A model generated the notes under the pieces. It searched no databases and had not been told where the DNA came from. It saw only the letters and a list, made by a program, of their open reading frames with translations. A stretch of DNA of 64,000 nt, taken from assembly GCA_913063405.1 (NCBI GenBank), contig CAJXZB010000010.1:32073-96072 (forward strand). The letters run 5' to 3'. Position 1 is the stretch's first letter, and the number at the start of each line of letters is the position of its first letter. The translations under genes were made by a program, and so were the position numbers. Source of the DNA: an uncultured Ulvibacter sp. GTDB taxonomy: Bacteria > Bacteroidota > Bacteroidia > Flavobacteriales > Flavobacteriaceae. Of the stretch, positions 18,514-27,537 are shown piece by piece.

Positions 18514-18867
18514 CGGTTTCTAATATTGAGCTTCTTTTTTGTCAATTGGATCAACTGAAGGAACCTATAACTACTACTATAACCAAAGCACTTCAAACAA
18601 TGATGAAATCACCTCTTAATTAAAGAATATGAAATTGTTTCTTTCTTAATTATTTCTTATTTTTGAGTAACTTTTCAGCGTTTTTTAATAAAAACATGCC
18701 AAAATTAGAAATTTGTTGCAAAGGCTATAATTTTTATAGGGTAATTGCATTCAGAAATACTTTCACATTTAATTAGGGTTTTTTTGATCATAGCTGTTAT
18801 ATATTACATGCAAGTTGTACTTGCGAAACACCGAATAACTAAACCGAATAACTAAATAGACCACCTC
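18514..18867. other. Gene-free stretch before the T9SS-anchored copies
   Basis: No open frame of note. The AT-rich sequence holds an inverted repeat GCAAGT-TGT-ACTTGC (18810-18824) and a perfect 13-bp tandem direct repeat (18831-18856) just before the ATG of copy 3. It divides the two lipoprotein copies from the four secreted ones and probably contains the promoter of the latter. Confidence 0.6.
18831..18856 (+). repeat. 13-bp tandem direct repeat upstream of copy 3
   Basis: CCGAATAACTAAA occurs twice head to tail, ending 11 bp before the ATG at 18868. A small inverted repeat (18810-18824) precedes it. Possible operator or translation-control site; could also be chance duplication. Confidence 0.7.
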
Positions 18868-20310
18868 ATGAAAAACATTTTACTTCCAGTTTTACTTTTT
18901 ACTTTTTCCTTAACAATTGCCCAACCGTGTGTTGGTGGGATGGCAGGCTCATATCCTTGTAATGGTTACGACTTATTAACTTTTATTCCTTGTACCGATT
19001 TTGGAGCGACAAACTCTAATGATTCTTGGGGCTGGACAGATCCAGACGATGGAACTGAGTATGCCCTTGTAGGCTTAGATAATGGTGTTGCATTTTTAGA
19101 TATTTCTGATCCAGTAAATCCAATATATCTAGGAAAACTCCCTACTCATACAGATCCAAGCTTATGGAGGGATGTAAAAGTTTATAACAATTATGCATTT
19201 GTAGTAAGTGAGGCAAGTGGACATGGAATGCAAGTTTTTGACCTTACAAGGCTAAGATCGGTAGCAAGTCCTCCCGAGACATTCACCGAAGATGCTCATT
19301 ATAACGGCTTTGGAGGTGCTCATAATCTTGTTGTTAATGAAGAAACAGGCTACGCTTATGGGGTAGGCACAAGCACCTTTAATGGAGGACCTCATTTCAT
19401 AAATATTCAAGATCCATTAAATCCTGTGGCTGCGGGTGGATATGCTATGGATGATTATAGTCATGATGGACAAGTGGTAACTTACAATGGCCCAGATGCT
19501 GACTATACTGGGCGTGAGATTTTTATGGGTAGCAATGGAGAACAGGGAGGAGTTAATGAAATCGCTATAGTAGACGTGACAGATAAATCCAATCCTTTAG
19601 ACATTGCAACAATAGGATATTCAAACGATGCTTATGCCCATCAGGGGTGGTTTACTGACGATCATCGCTATTTTATAGTTGGTGATGAAATTGACGAAAT
19701 AAACTTTGGTTTTAACACTAGAATGTTAGTTTTTGACATGCTAGACTTAGACAATCCTCAGTTGTCATTCGAATACGAAGGTCCTACTTCAGCAACAGAT
19801 CATAACGGTTATGTAAAAGGGGACGAATATTATTTGGCAAATTACAAGGCAGGAATACGTGTAATGGACATTTCGGATATCGGTAACGGAAATATGACTG
19901 AAACAGGTTATTTTGATATATATACTCCTAATAATGGTGCCGGTTATGATGGAGCCTGGAATGTGTATCCATATTTTGATAGCGGTAACATTATGATTAC
20001 CAGCTTGACCTATAGCGACCCTAATTACGTGCCAGGTTTCTATTTGATTAGGGCAAGTAGTCTAGGTGCGGAAGATTTTGATTTTAATAATGTCTCTATT
20101 TACCCTAACCCTACTTCAGAAAAAGTTACCCTCAATTTAAAAAATTCAGAAATAAACAACCTTACGATTGTAGATATTAGCGGTAAAATACTTTATTCTG
20201 AAACAGAAATAAATTCTGAAAACATGACCCTAGATCTATCAAGGTATTCCGCAGGAATCTATTTTATAACTATAAATAATAGTGTAACTAAAAAAATAAT
20301 CAAGCAATAA
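18868..20310 (+). CDS. Choice-of-anchor B propeller protein with T9SS sorting domain, copy 3
   Basis: A 480-residue secreted protein. The signal peptide (MKNILLPVLLFTFSLTIAQ) is of the ordinary Sec type, not a lipoprotein. The propeller begins with CVGGMAGSYPCNGYDL and carries the family motifs NDSWGWTDP, GHGMQVFDL, AHNLVVN, GPHF, SHDGQ, AHQGW and DHNGYV. The last 75 residues are a type A T9SS sorting domain (VSIYPNPTSEKVTLNL, DISGKILY, SAGIYFITI, KKIIKQ), so the protein should be moved across the outer membrane and attached to the surface or released. It starts the set of four such copies; 33 bp separate it from copy 4. Confidence 0.92.
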   Translation: MKNILLPVLLFTFSLTIAQPCVGGMAGSYPCNGYDLLTFIPCTDFGATNSNDSWGWTDPDDGTEYALVGLDNGVAFLDISDPVNPIYLGKLPTHTDPSLWRDVKVYNNYAFVVSEASGHGMQVFDLTRLRSVASPPETFTEDAHYNGFGGAHNLVVNEETGYAYGVGTSTFNGGPHFINIQDPLNPVAAGGYAMDDYSHDGQVVTYNGPDADYTGREIFMGSNGEQGGVNEIAIVDVTDKSNPLDIATIGYSNDAYAHQGWFTDDHRYFIVGDEIDEINFGFNTRMLVFDMLDLDNPQLSFEYEGPTSATDHNGYVKGDEYYLANYKAGIRVMDISDIGNGNMTETGYFDIYTPNNGAGYDGAWNVYPYFDSGNIMITSLTYSDPNYVPGFYLIRASSLGAEDFDFNNVSIYPNPTSEKVTLNLKNSEINNLTIVDISGKILYSETEINSENMTLDLSRYSAGIYFITINNSVTKKIIKQ

Positions 20311-20343
20311 TCAAATTACCCTTAATTAACCTTAAAAAATGTT

Positions 20344-22260
20344 ATGAAAAAAATATTCTCAATACTTATTTGTTTTATTAGCACAATCAGTGTTGCGCAA
20401 ACACCCTGTATAGGCGGTGTTGCTGGAGCTTATGCCTGCGATGGTTACGACCTTCAATCGAGTTTTACATTGAACGATTTAAATGCAGGGTCTGGTAATG
20501 ACTCTTGGGGTTGGACAGATCCGAACAATGGCGATGAATATGCACTTGTTGGTTTAAACAATGGAACAGCTTTTATAAACATAACAGACCCAATTAACCC
20601 TGTTTATCTTGGTAAATTGCCTACACATAGTGGAAATAGCTCTTGGAGAGATATTAAAGTTTACAACGATCATGCATTTGTTGTAAGTGAAGCTGGTGGA
20701 CACGGAATGCAGGTTTTTGACCTTACGAGATTGAGAAGTGTTGCAAGTCCCCCAGCAACCTTTACCGAAGATGCACACTATAACGGGTTTGGAAGCGCAC
20801 ACAATATTGTAATTAACGAAGATTCTGGTTTTGCATACGGTGTTGGAACTAGCTCTTTTAACGGAGGTCCTCACTTTGTAAACATTCAAAATCCAACAAA
20901 TCCTGTTGCCGCTGGAGGATATGCTATGGATAACTATAGTCATGACGCTCAAGTAATTACTTACAATGGTCCTGACACGGATTATACTGGGAAGGAAGTT
21001 CTTTTCGGGAGTAACGAAAACGAACTTGTTATTGTTGATATCACAGATAAATCAAATCCAGTGAGTATTTCAAGCATTAGTTATACAAATGTTGGGTATA
21101 CGCATCAAGGTTGGTTCACAGAAGATTCACGTTATTTTATTGTTGGTGATGAAACGGATGAGTTAAATTTTGGTTTCGACACTCGAACAATTGTTTTCGA
21201 TCTTAATGATTTAGATAACCCTCAACATCATTTCGATTATAGCGGTACAACATCTGCAATTGACCATAATGGTTATATTGTAGGTGATAAATATTATTTT
21301 GCGAATTATCGGGCGGGCATAAGAGTTCTTGACGTTAGTGATATAGCAAATGGAAACATGAGTGAAATAGGATATTTCGATACGTTCCCAAATAGCAACA
21401 GTGCTCAATTTGATGGAGCTTGGAATGTATACCCATTTTTTGCAAGTGGAAATATTGTTATTAGTGATATAGATCGTGGATTCTTTTTGGTTAAATCCTC
21501 GACTCCAGACACTACAGACCCAATAGCTGTCTGCCAAGATATTACTGCTTCGCTTGGAGCCAACGGTGAAGTTACTATTGATCCAAACGATGTGGACGGT
21601 GGCTCTAGTGATGATAGCGGCTCCTTTACTGCTACTTTGGACACGAATACTTTTAGTTGTTCAGATATAGGAACAAACCCTGTTATTTTAACCATTACGG
21701 ATCCATCTGGAAATACCGATACTTGTAATGCCGTTATCACTATTGTAGATGATATGGCTCCTGAAATTGATTGTCCAACAGATATCACAGTTGCGCCAGA
21801 CTCGGGTGAAACTTATTTTACGCTACCAGATTATGTTGCCTTAAACGAGGCTACTGGAACCGATAACTGCTTGAGTCCAATCAGTATTTCTCAAGACCCT
21901 GTTGCTGGAACGCAACTAACTGATGGGACTCATACAATTTCATTCGAGTCAACAGACCCCTCAGGTAATGTTGGCACCTGTACTTTTGTGCTTACAGTAG
22001 ATGAAACTCTTGGATTTGACGAAAACGAATTAAATGTTGATTTTAATATTTATCCAAATCCAACGTCAAACTTGATTCATGTGGTTTCAAAGAATCAAAT
22101 GGTTAACTCTGTTGTTATCTATGATATTTTAGGAAAAAGCCTTTTCTCAGGTTCTAATATTAATTCTGAACAAGTCGTTATTGATATATCTGGATATTCT
22201 AAAGGAATGTATTTTCTGAAAATAAATAATAATACAACTAAGAAAATTATCAAAGAGTAA
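20344..22260 (+). CDS. Choice-of-anchor B propeller with HYR-like domains and T9SS sorting domain, copy 4
   Basis: At 638 residues this is the longest copy. After a Sec signal (ending SVAQ) and the propeller (about residues 20-385), two Ig-like repeats of HYR type are inserted (DTTDPIAVCQDITASLG and DDMAPEIDCPTDITVAP mark their starts; TDPSGN occurs in both). The T9SS sorting domain follows (FNIYPNPTSN to KKIIKE). Copies 3, 5 and 6 pass directly from propeller to sorting domain. Long stretches are nearly identical to copy 6 at the DNA level. HYR domains usually act as spacers or adhesion modules, so the insert should lift the propeller from the surface. Ligand unknown. Confidence 0.92.
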   Translation: MKKIFSILICFISTISVAQTPCIGGVAGAYACDGYDLQSSFTLNDLNAGSGNDSWGWTDPNNGDEYALVGLNNGTAFINITDPINPVYLGKLPTHSGNSSWRDIKVYNDHAFVVSEAGGHGMQVFDLTRLRSVASPPATFTEDAHYNGFGSAHNIVINEDSGFAYGVGTSSFNGGPHFVNIQNPTNPVAAGGYAMDNYSHDAQVITYNGPDTDYTGKEVLFGSNENELVIVDITDKSNPVSISSISYTNVGYTHQGWFTEDSRYFIVGDETDELNFGFDTRTIVFDLNDLDNPQHHFDYSGTTSAIDHNGYIVGDKYYFANYRAGIRVLDVSDIANGNMSEIGYFDTFPNSNSAQFDGAWNVYPFFASGNIVISDIDRGFFLVKSSTPDTTDPIAVCQDITASLGANGEVTIDPNDVDGGSSDDSGSFTATLDTNTFSCSDIGTNPVILTITDPSGNTDTCNAVITIVDDMAPEIDCPTDITVAPDSGETYFTLPDYVALNEATGTDNCLSPISISQDPVAGTQLTDGTHTISFESTDPSGNVGTCTFVLTVDETLGFDENELNVDFNIYPNPTSNLIHVVSKNQMVNSVVIYDILGKSLFSGSNINSEQVVIDISGYSKGMYFLKINNNTTKKIIKE

Positions 22261-22284
22261 CAATAATACCCTTTGAAAGAATAC

Positions 22285-22322
22285 AATCACAAATGTTAGT
22301 AAATGGGCTAACATTTGTGATT
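22285..22322 (+). terminator. Strong hairpin between copies 4 and 5
   Basis: A perfect 15-bp stem with an 8-base loop, 24 bp after the copy 4 stop. The T run is short (TTTATT), so termination may be partial; an mRNA-stability role is also possible. Confidence 0.55.
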
Positions 22323-22359
22323 TATTAAAAAAGTCCAGTTCATTTAAATCTCAAAGATT

Positions 22360-23772
22360 ATGAAGAAAATCTTACCATTTTTTGCCTTTTTACTTGGCTT
22401 GACAGCTGTAGCCCAGACGCCCTGTACTGGAGGAATGGCTGGAGATTTTCCCTGTGATGGCTATGATTTACAGGCTCAAATTCCATTGTCAACAATGGGA
22501 TCTACCAGAGCCAATGATTCTTGGGGTTGGACCGATCCAATGGACGGTAAAGAATACGCTATTATGTGTTTAAATGAAGCGACTGCATTTATAGATATTT
22601 CTGATCCAAATAATCCAGTGTACTTAGGAAAAATTCTAACAGAGAACAATAGTAGTACCTGGAGAGATGCCAAAACATATAACAACTTTGCTTTTATTGT
22701 TAGTGAAGATTCTGGGCATGGAATGCAGATTTTTGACCTAACCAGATTAAGAAATGTCACAGATCCACCAGTGATTTTTACTGAAGATGCTCACTATAGT
22801 GGTTTTGGTAGTGCTCACAATATTGTGATAAATCAGGAAACCGGATATGCATATGGAGTAGGAACTAGCGCCAATGGCGGTGGTCCTCATTTCGTAAATA
22901 TTCAAGACCCTTTAAACCCAGTAAATGAAGGCGGTTTTTCTGGTGCTGGTTATTGTCACGACGCTCAAGTTGTAATTTATAATGGTCCAGATACCGACTA
23001 CACAGGTCGTGAAATACTCTTTGGAAGCAATGCAGTAGAAGTAGTTATTATTGATGTCACCGATAAAGCGAATCCTTCAATACTATCAACAATCGATTAT
23101 GGAAATCTAGAATATACCCACCAAGGTTGGTTGACCGAAGATCAACGCTACTTTTTATTAGGCGATGAACAGGATGAAATAAACTTAGGGCTAAATTCGA
23201 GAACTGTTATTTTCGATTTTGAAGACCTTGACAATCCTCAATTGTCGTTTGAATATTCTGGCCCTACGGGAGCTACTGATCATAATGGATTTATAAAAGG
23301 AGATAAGTTCTATTTATCCAATAATGCCGCAGGACTCCGTGTAATTGATCTGTCTGATATTGCCAATGGAACTCTAACCGAAGAAGGCTCTTTTGATTCC
23401 TATCCCCCAGATAACGATTCTGGTTATATTGGTGCTTGGAGTGTATACCCCTATTTCGACAGTGGAAACATAGTCATAAGTGATAGAACAGCTGGGTTTT
23501 TATTAGTTAAAGCCTCGGTAGTATTAGGTGTTGACGATATTGATATCTCTGGTATTTCTATTTCACCAAATCCGGCTTCAAATACTGTTTTTATTCACTC
23601 TGAAAACCAGACTATATCTGGCATTCACATAGTAGATGTTTTAGGAAAAGTCCTTTTTTCTGAAGAAAACATCAATTCGTTGGAAAAGCATATTGATATT
23701 TCAGGCTTTTCAGAAGGAGTATATTACCTAATAATTAACAAACAAATAACTAAAAAAATAATAAAAAAGTAG
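22360..23772 (+). CDS. Choice-of-anchor B propeller protein with T9SS sorting domain, copy 5
   Basis: A 470-residue secreted protein with a Sec signal peptide (FLLGLTAVAQ). The propeller begins CTGGMAGDFPCDGYDL and keeps all six conserved His motifs (GHGMQ, AHN, GPHF, CHDAQ, THQGW, DHNGF). It is more divergent than copies 4 and 6, for example ATAFIDISDPNNPVYLGKIL where they have GTAFINI. The C-terminal sorting domain (ISISPNPASNTVFIHS to KKIIKK) has a Ser in place of the usual Tyr in the YPNP motif, which is tolerated in the family. No sign of damage. It is probably in the same operon as copies 3, 4 and 6, subject to the hairpin upstream. Confidence 0.91.
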   Translation: MKKILPFFAFLLGLTAVAQTPCTGGMAGDFPCDGYDLQAQIPLSTMGSTRANDSWGWTDPMDGKEYAIMCLNEATAFIDISDPNNPVYLGKILTENNSSTWRDAKTYNNFAFIVSEDSGHGMQIFDLTRLRNVTDPPVIFTEDAHYSGFGSAHNIVINQETGYAYGVGTSANGGGPHFVNIQDPLNPVNEGGFSGAGYCHDAQVVIYNGPDTDYTGREILFGSNAVEVVIIDVTDKANPSILSTIDYGNLEYTHQGWLTEDQRYFLLGDEQDEINLGLNSRTVIFDFEDLDNPQLSFEYSGPTGATDHNGFIKGDKFYLSNNAAGLRVIDLSDIANGTLTEEGSFDSYPPDNDSGYIGAWSVYPYFDSGNIVISDRTAGFLLVKASVVLGVDDIDISGISISPNPASNTVFIHSENQTISGIHIVDVLGKVLFSEENINSLEKHIDISGFSEGVYYLIINKQITKKIIKK

Positions 23773-23892
23773 CATCCTTTTGTAATTTGCCCAATTGCGA
23801 ATAGACAACTCTAAAAACACACTATTTTTTAACCTTTAACGTTATTCATAATATTGTATAATCTTTATTTTTAAACCTTAAATAAAAAAATC

Positions 23893-25305
23893 ATGAAAAA
23901 ATTATTACCCCTTTTGATGACATTTGCAACTATTGCTGCAGTTGCGCAAACACCCTGTATAGGCGGTGTTGCTGGAGCTTATGCCTGCGATGGTTACGAC
24001 CTTCAATCGAGTTTTACATTGAACGATTTAAATGCAGGATCTGGAAACGACTCTTGGGGATGGACAGATCCTGATAACGGTGATGAATATGCGCTAGTCG
24101 GTTTAGATAATGGTACTGCCTTTATTAACATTTCAGACCCTATCAACCCTGTATATCTTGGCAAATTACCAACCCAAACTGGAAGCAGCTCGTGGAGAGA
24201 TGTAAAAGTATATAATGATTATGCTTTTGTAGTAAGTGATCTAAATGGAAATCATGGGATGCAAGTTTTTGATCTTACAAGGTTGAGAAGTGTTGCAAGT
24301 CCTCCTCAGACCTTTACAAATGATGCGCATTACAATGGTTTTGGAAGTTGTCATAATATTTTTATTAATGAAGACACAGGTTACGCTTATGCCGTAGGAA
24401 CTTCAACTTTTAATGGTGGCCCTCATTTTATAAACATTCAAGACCCCTTAAATCCCGTTGCTGCTGGAGGGTATGCTATGGACGCCTATAGCCACGACGC
24501 ACAAGTCATCACATACAATGGTCCTGACACGGACTATACTGGAAAAGAAATACTAATTGGTAGTAACGAAAATGAAGTGGTTATTGTCGATATCACAGAT
24601 AAATCAAATCCAGTGAGTATTTCAAGCATTAGTTATTCAAATGTTGGGTATACGCATCAAGGTTGGTTCACAGAAGATTCACGTTATTTTATTGTTGGTG
24701 ATGAAGCGGATGAACAGAACCTCGGAATAGACACTCGAACAATTGTTTTCGATCTTAATGATTTAGATAACCCTCAGCATCATTTCGATTATAGCGGTAC
24801 AACATCTGCAATTGACCATAATGGTTATGTTGTAGGTGATAAATATTATTTTGCGAATTATCGGGCGGGCATAAGAGTTCTTGACGTTAGCGATATTGCT
24901 AATGGAAATATGAGCGAAATTGGATTTTTCGATACCTTCCCAAATAGCAACAGTGCTCAATTTGATGGAGCTTGGAATGTATACCCATTTTTTGCAAGTG
25001 GAAACATTGTAATTAGTGATATCGACCGTGGTTTCTTTTTAGTTACAGAATCTGCTTTAGGTATTACTGAAAATGAAAATGTATCTTTTTCAATCTACCC
25101 AAACCCTTCTAATAATAATATAACAATTAAATCTACTGCTAATCCTATTAACAAAGTTGCTATATACAACGTTTTAGGACAGCGAGTAGTTAGTTATGAT
25201 TTTTCTGAAAGCCTTTCTGAAAACCTTGATATCTCAAGTTTAAATTCAGGAATGTACTTAGTAGAAATCAATGACGTTACTACCAAGAGATTGATTGTAA
25301 ATTAA
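23893..25305 (+). CDS. Choice-of-anchor B propeller protein with T9SS sorting domain, copy 6
   Basis: A 470-residue secreted protein. The Sec signal peptide (ending AAVAQ) is followed by the propeller with conserved His at 121, 154, 178, 201, 255 and 309 and the Cys pair at 22 and 32. A sorting domain (FSIYPNPSNNNITIKS, YNVLGQRVVSYD, SGMYLVEI, KRLIVN) closes it. The sorting domain differs from that of copy 4, whereas parts of the propeller DNA are almost identical to copy 4, so the domains have different recent histories. The propeller lipoprotein gene starts 9 to 18 bp downstream, suggesting co-transcription into the MbnP/MbnH genes. Confidence 0.92.
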   Translation: MKKLLPLLMTFATIAAVAQTPCIGGVAGAYACDGYDLQSSFTLNDLNAGSGNDSWGWTDPDNGDEYALVGLDNGTAFINISDPINPVYLGKLPTQTGSSSWRDVKVYNDYAFVVSDLNGNHGMQVFDLTRLRSVASPPQTFTNDAHYNGFGSCHNIFINEDTGYAYAVGTSTFNGGPHFINIQDPLNPVAAGGYAMDAYSHDAQVITYNGPDTDYTGKEILIGSNENEVVIVDITDKSNPVSISSISYSNVGYTHQGWFTEDSRYFIVGDEADEQNLGIDTRTIVFDLNDLDNPQHHFDYSGTTSAIDHNGYVVGDKYYFANYRAGIRVLDVSDIANGNMSEIGFFDTFPNSNSAQFDGAWNVYPFFASGNIVISDIDRGFFLVTESALGITENENVSFSIYPNPSNNNITIKSTANPINKVAIYNVLGQRVVSYDFSESLSENLDISSLNSGMYLVEINDVTTKRLIVN

Positions 25306-25323
25306 TCTTAACCTATGCTATTG

Positions 25324-26715
25324 ATGAAGAAAGAAAAAATTAAATTGATTTTATTATCTATCGTCTCCGTAGTAATTCTATTCTCCTGCGGAAACGATGA
25401 TGATAGTGAACCGGAAACCGTCATTCCTACGTCATTCCTCGGCGAAATTGATTATATCAAAACCTACGGGGGTAGTGGTGAAGACGGTGCTGTTGCTGTT
25501 GTACAATCCAATGATGGAAACTATGTTATTCTAGGTACCACAAATAGTACTGATGGTGACCTCGCGGGCAGACCAGATCTAGGAAGAGATTACTGGCTTT
25601 TAAAGTTAGATTCCGACGGAGAAAAACTTTGGAGTAAAACCCTTGGTGGAAGTGAATCTGATACTGCTACTAACCTAGCCAAAACCAGCGATGGAGGCTT
25701 TATAATTAGTGGGTATAGTAGAAGTTCGGATGGAGACATTAGCGAAAATGCTGGATTTCACGATTTTTGGATTGTAAAGGTCAATAGCGTGGGAGACATC
25801 CAATGGGAAAAAAGCTACGGCTTTCCAGGAAGTGACCAAGCATTTAAAGTATTTGAAACCAAGGAAGGAAACTACTTTGCAGCAGGATTCTTTGATGTTG
25901 GTGCATGCGAAGAAGATGGGATGCCCGTTTTATGTCCTGGAGACGATCTTCAAACTAATGACGACACAAGAAACACGAGACATGGTGTAGGTGAGTTTTG
26001 GGGTATCCTTATGGATTCTAATGGAGAAAAAATCTGGCGAAAATATTTCGGAGGTTCTTTAAATGATCGATGCTATGACGCCTTACAAACCGACGATGGA
26101 GGCTTCTTACTCGCTGGACAATCGGAAAGTGATGATTTTGACATCACCGACGACAGAGGGTCTTACGACTTTTGGTTGGTGCGTTTGGACGCTAGTGGTA
26201 CTATGCTCTGGACAAAATCTTTTGGTGGCGCAGAAATTGATCAAGGCTATGCACTGGCCAAAACACCAGATGGAAATTATATCATGACCGGTGACACTAG
26301 AAGTGACGATCAAGATGTCTCTTCAGTCAATGGAGGTGGAGATGCCTGGGTAATTAAATTTGATGACAATGGTAACAAAATTTGGGAAAAAACCTATGGA
26401 GGTTCGGCCTTTGATTCTGGTAGAGGTATCAAGCCAATGACTAATGGCGGTTATTTAATTTCTGGATTTACTAGAAGTAACGATGGTGACGTTGCCAACA
26501 ACAATGGTCAAAACGAAATATGGGTCTTTATCATTGATGAAAATGGAGTGCTAACTTTTGAAACCACTATTGGTGGTAGCGAACTTGATTTTGGTTATGA
26601 TGCCATTCAAACAAACGACAATAAAATTATTGTTGTAGGTAATACTGAAAGCAACAATTTTGATATCCCTTCTAACCGAGGTATTAAAGATCTTGTAATA
26701 ATAAAAATTAAATAA
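25324..26715 (+). CDS. Beta-propeller lipoprotein with repeated GGS-D / DGGF motifs
   Basis: A 463-residue lipoprotein (lipobox Cys in ILFSC, then an acidic GNDDDSE stretch). An ATG at 25315 is 3 codons upstream and also possible. The mature part holds seven or eight repeats of about 55 residues, each with TYGGSG.D or LGGSESD, then DGG(F/Y)(I/L)..G, then S.DGD, then a W.(V/L)K strand and an IxWxK strand. This is a regular propeller unrelated in sequence to the choice-of-anchor B copies. Such repeats occur in secreted Bacteroidota proteins of unknown role. It lies between copy 6 and the MbnP gene with short gaps and is probably part of the same transcript. Confidence 0.85.
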   Translation: MKKEKIKLILLSIVSVVILFSCGNDDDSEPETVIPTSFLGEIDYIKTYGGSGEDGAVAVVQSNDGNYVILGTTNSTDGDLAGRPDLGRDYWLLKLDSDGEKLWSKTLGGSESDTATNLAKTSDGGFIISGYSRSSDGDISENAGFHDFWIVKVNSVGDIQWEKSYGFPGSDQAFKVFETKEGNYFAAGFFDVGACEEDGMPVLCPGDDLQTNDDTRNTRHGVGEFWGILMDSNGEKIWRKYFGGSLNDRCYDALQTDDGGFLLAGQSESDDFDITDDRGSYDFWLVRLDASGTMLWTKSFGGAEIDQGYALAKTPDGNYIMTGDTRSDDQDVSSVNGGGDAWVIKFDDNGNKIWEKTYGGSAFDSGRGIKPMTNGGYLISGFTRSNDGDVANNNGQNEIWVFIIDENGVLTFETTIGGSELDFGYDAIQTNDNKIIVVGNTESNNFDIPSNRGIKDLVIIKIK

Positions 26716-26746
26716 TTCTACTAAAACTCTTTAAATTACTATTAAA

Positions 26747-27514
26747 ATGAAAAAAATTGCCCTTTTGACCGTTATGGCTATAGTCCTAATTAGTTGTAAT
26801 AATGATGATGACACCGTTACAATAACACCCGTAAATGTTGATTTCAACTTTACTCATAATTGGGATGGTACTGCCATAGCTAACGCCGATTTCGAAACAA
26901 CACAATATACAAACACTGCCAGTACTGTTCAAACTATTTCAAAAATAGTTTACCTAATCTCAGACATCACATTCACAGCAGCGGATGGTACTGTGTATGA
27001 TGCGGGAGATTACAACCTAGTAAATGCTAGACAGGAAACTGGTTTAACATTTACTCCAAATATTCAGATTCCACCAGGAGTGTATAACGTGTCCTTCACC
27101 TTTGGATTTGATGATGAAGATAATATTGATGGTGCTTATAATGATCTTAATGCTACTTCTGAAGGTCCTTGGGGAGTTCCTATGCCATTAGGAGGAGGAT
27201 ATCATTACATGCGCTTGGAAGGTAAGTATCTTGACGACACATCAACTGAAGTTGGATATGCTTATCATACTGTAAGAGCGAATGATATGACTATGACTCC
27301 GCTATTGCTTCAAGATACATCTTTTGTTGTAAATCTTGGACAAGTAACAGTTGGAAGCAATACCAATGTTGAAATAAAAATGAATGTCGCTGAATGGTTT
27401 AACCCTTGGGATTTACCAGCCTTACACGCAATGCTTATGCCGAATTTTGATGCACAAGTTAGCATGTCCCAAAATGGGCTAGATGTATTCAGACTAGGTA
27501 CAGTAACTCAATAG
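26747..27514 (+). CDS. MbnP family copper-binding lipoprotein
   Basis: A 255-residue lipoprotein (lipobox LISC, Cys17, then NNDDD). The all-beta body with ISKIVYLISDITFTAADG, a PPGVYNVSFTFGFD segment, GGGYHYMRLEGKY and a YHTV histidine matches the MbnP (metallo-mystery pair) family. Founding members bind copper and have a tryptophan oxidised to kynurenine by the partner MbnH. Trp candidates here include Trp39 (HNWDG) and those in GPWGVP and AEWFNPW; which one is modified cannot be told. The MbnH-like gene follows after 23 bp. No methanobactin synthesis genes are seen, as is common for pairs outside methanotrophs. Confidence 0.85.
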   Translation: MKKIALLTVMAIVLISCNNDDDTVTITPVNVDFNFTHNWDGTAIANADFETTQYTNTASTVQTISKIVYLISDITFTAADGTVYDAGDYNLVNARQETGLTFTPNIQIPPGVYNVSFTFGFDDEDNIDGAYNDLNATSEGPWGVPMPLGGGYHYMRLEGKYLDDTSTEVGYAYHTVRANDMTMTPLLLQDTSFVVNLGQVTVGSNTNVEIKMNVAEWFNPWDLPALHAMLMPNFDAQVSMSQNGLDVFRLGTVTQ

Positions 27515-27537
27515 TATTTTAAATTAATAAGAAACAA

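Noticed and set aside
26063..26313. Overlapping ORFs inside the GGS-D propeller gene on both strands
   Set aside because: They are shadows of the repeated propeller sequence.
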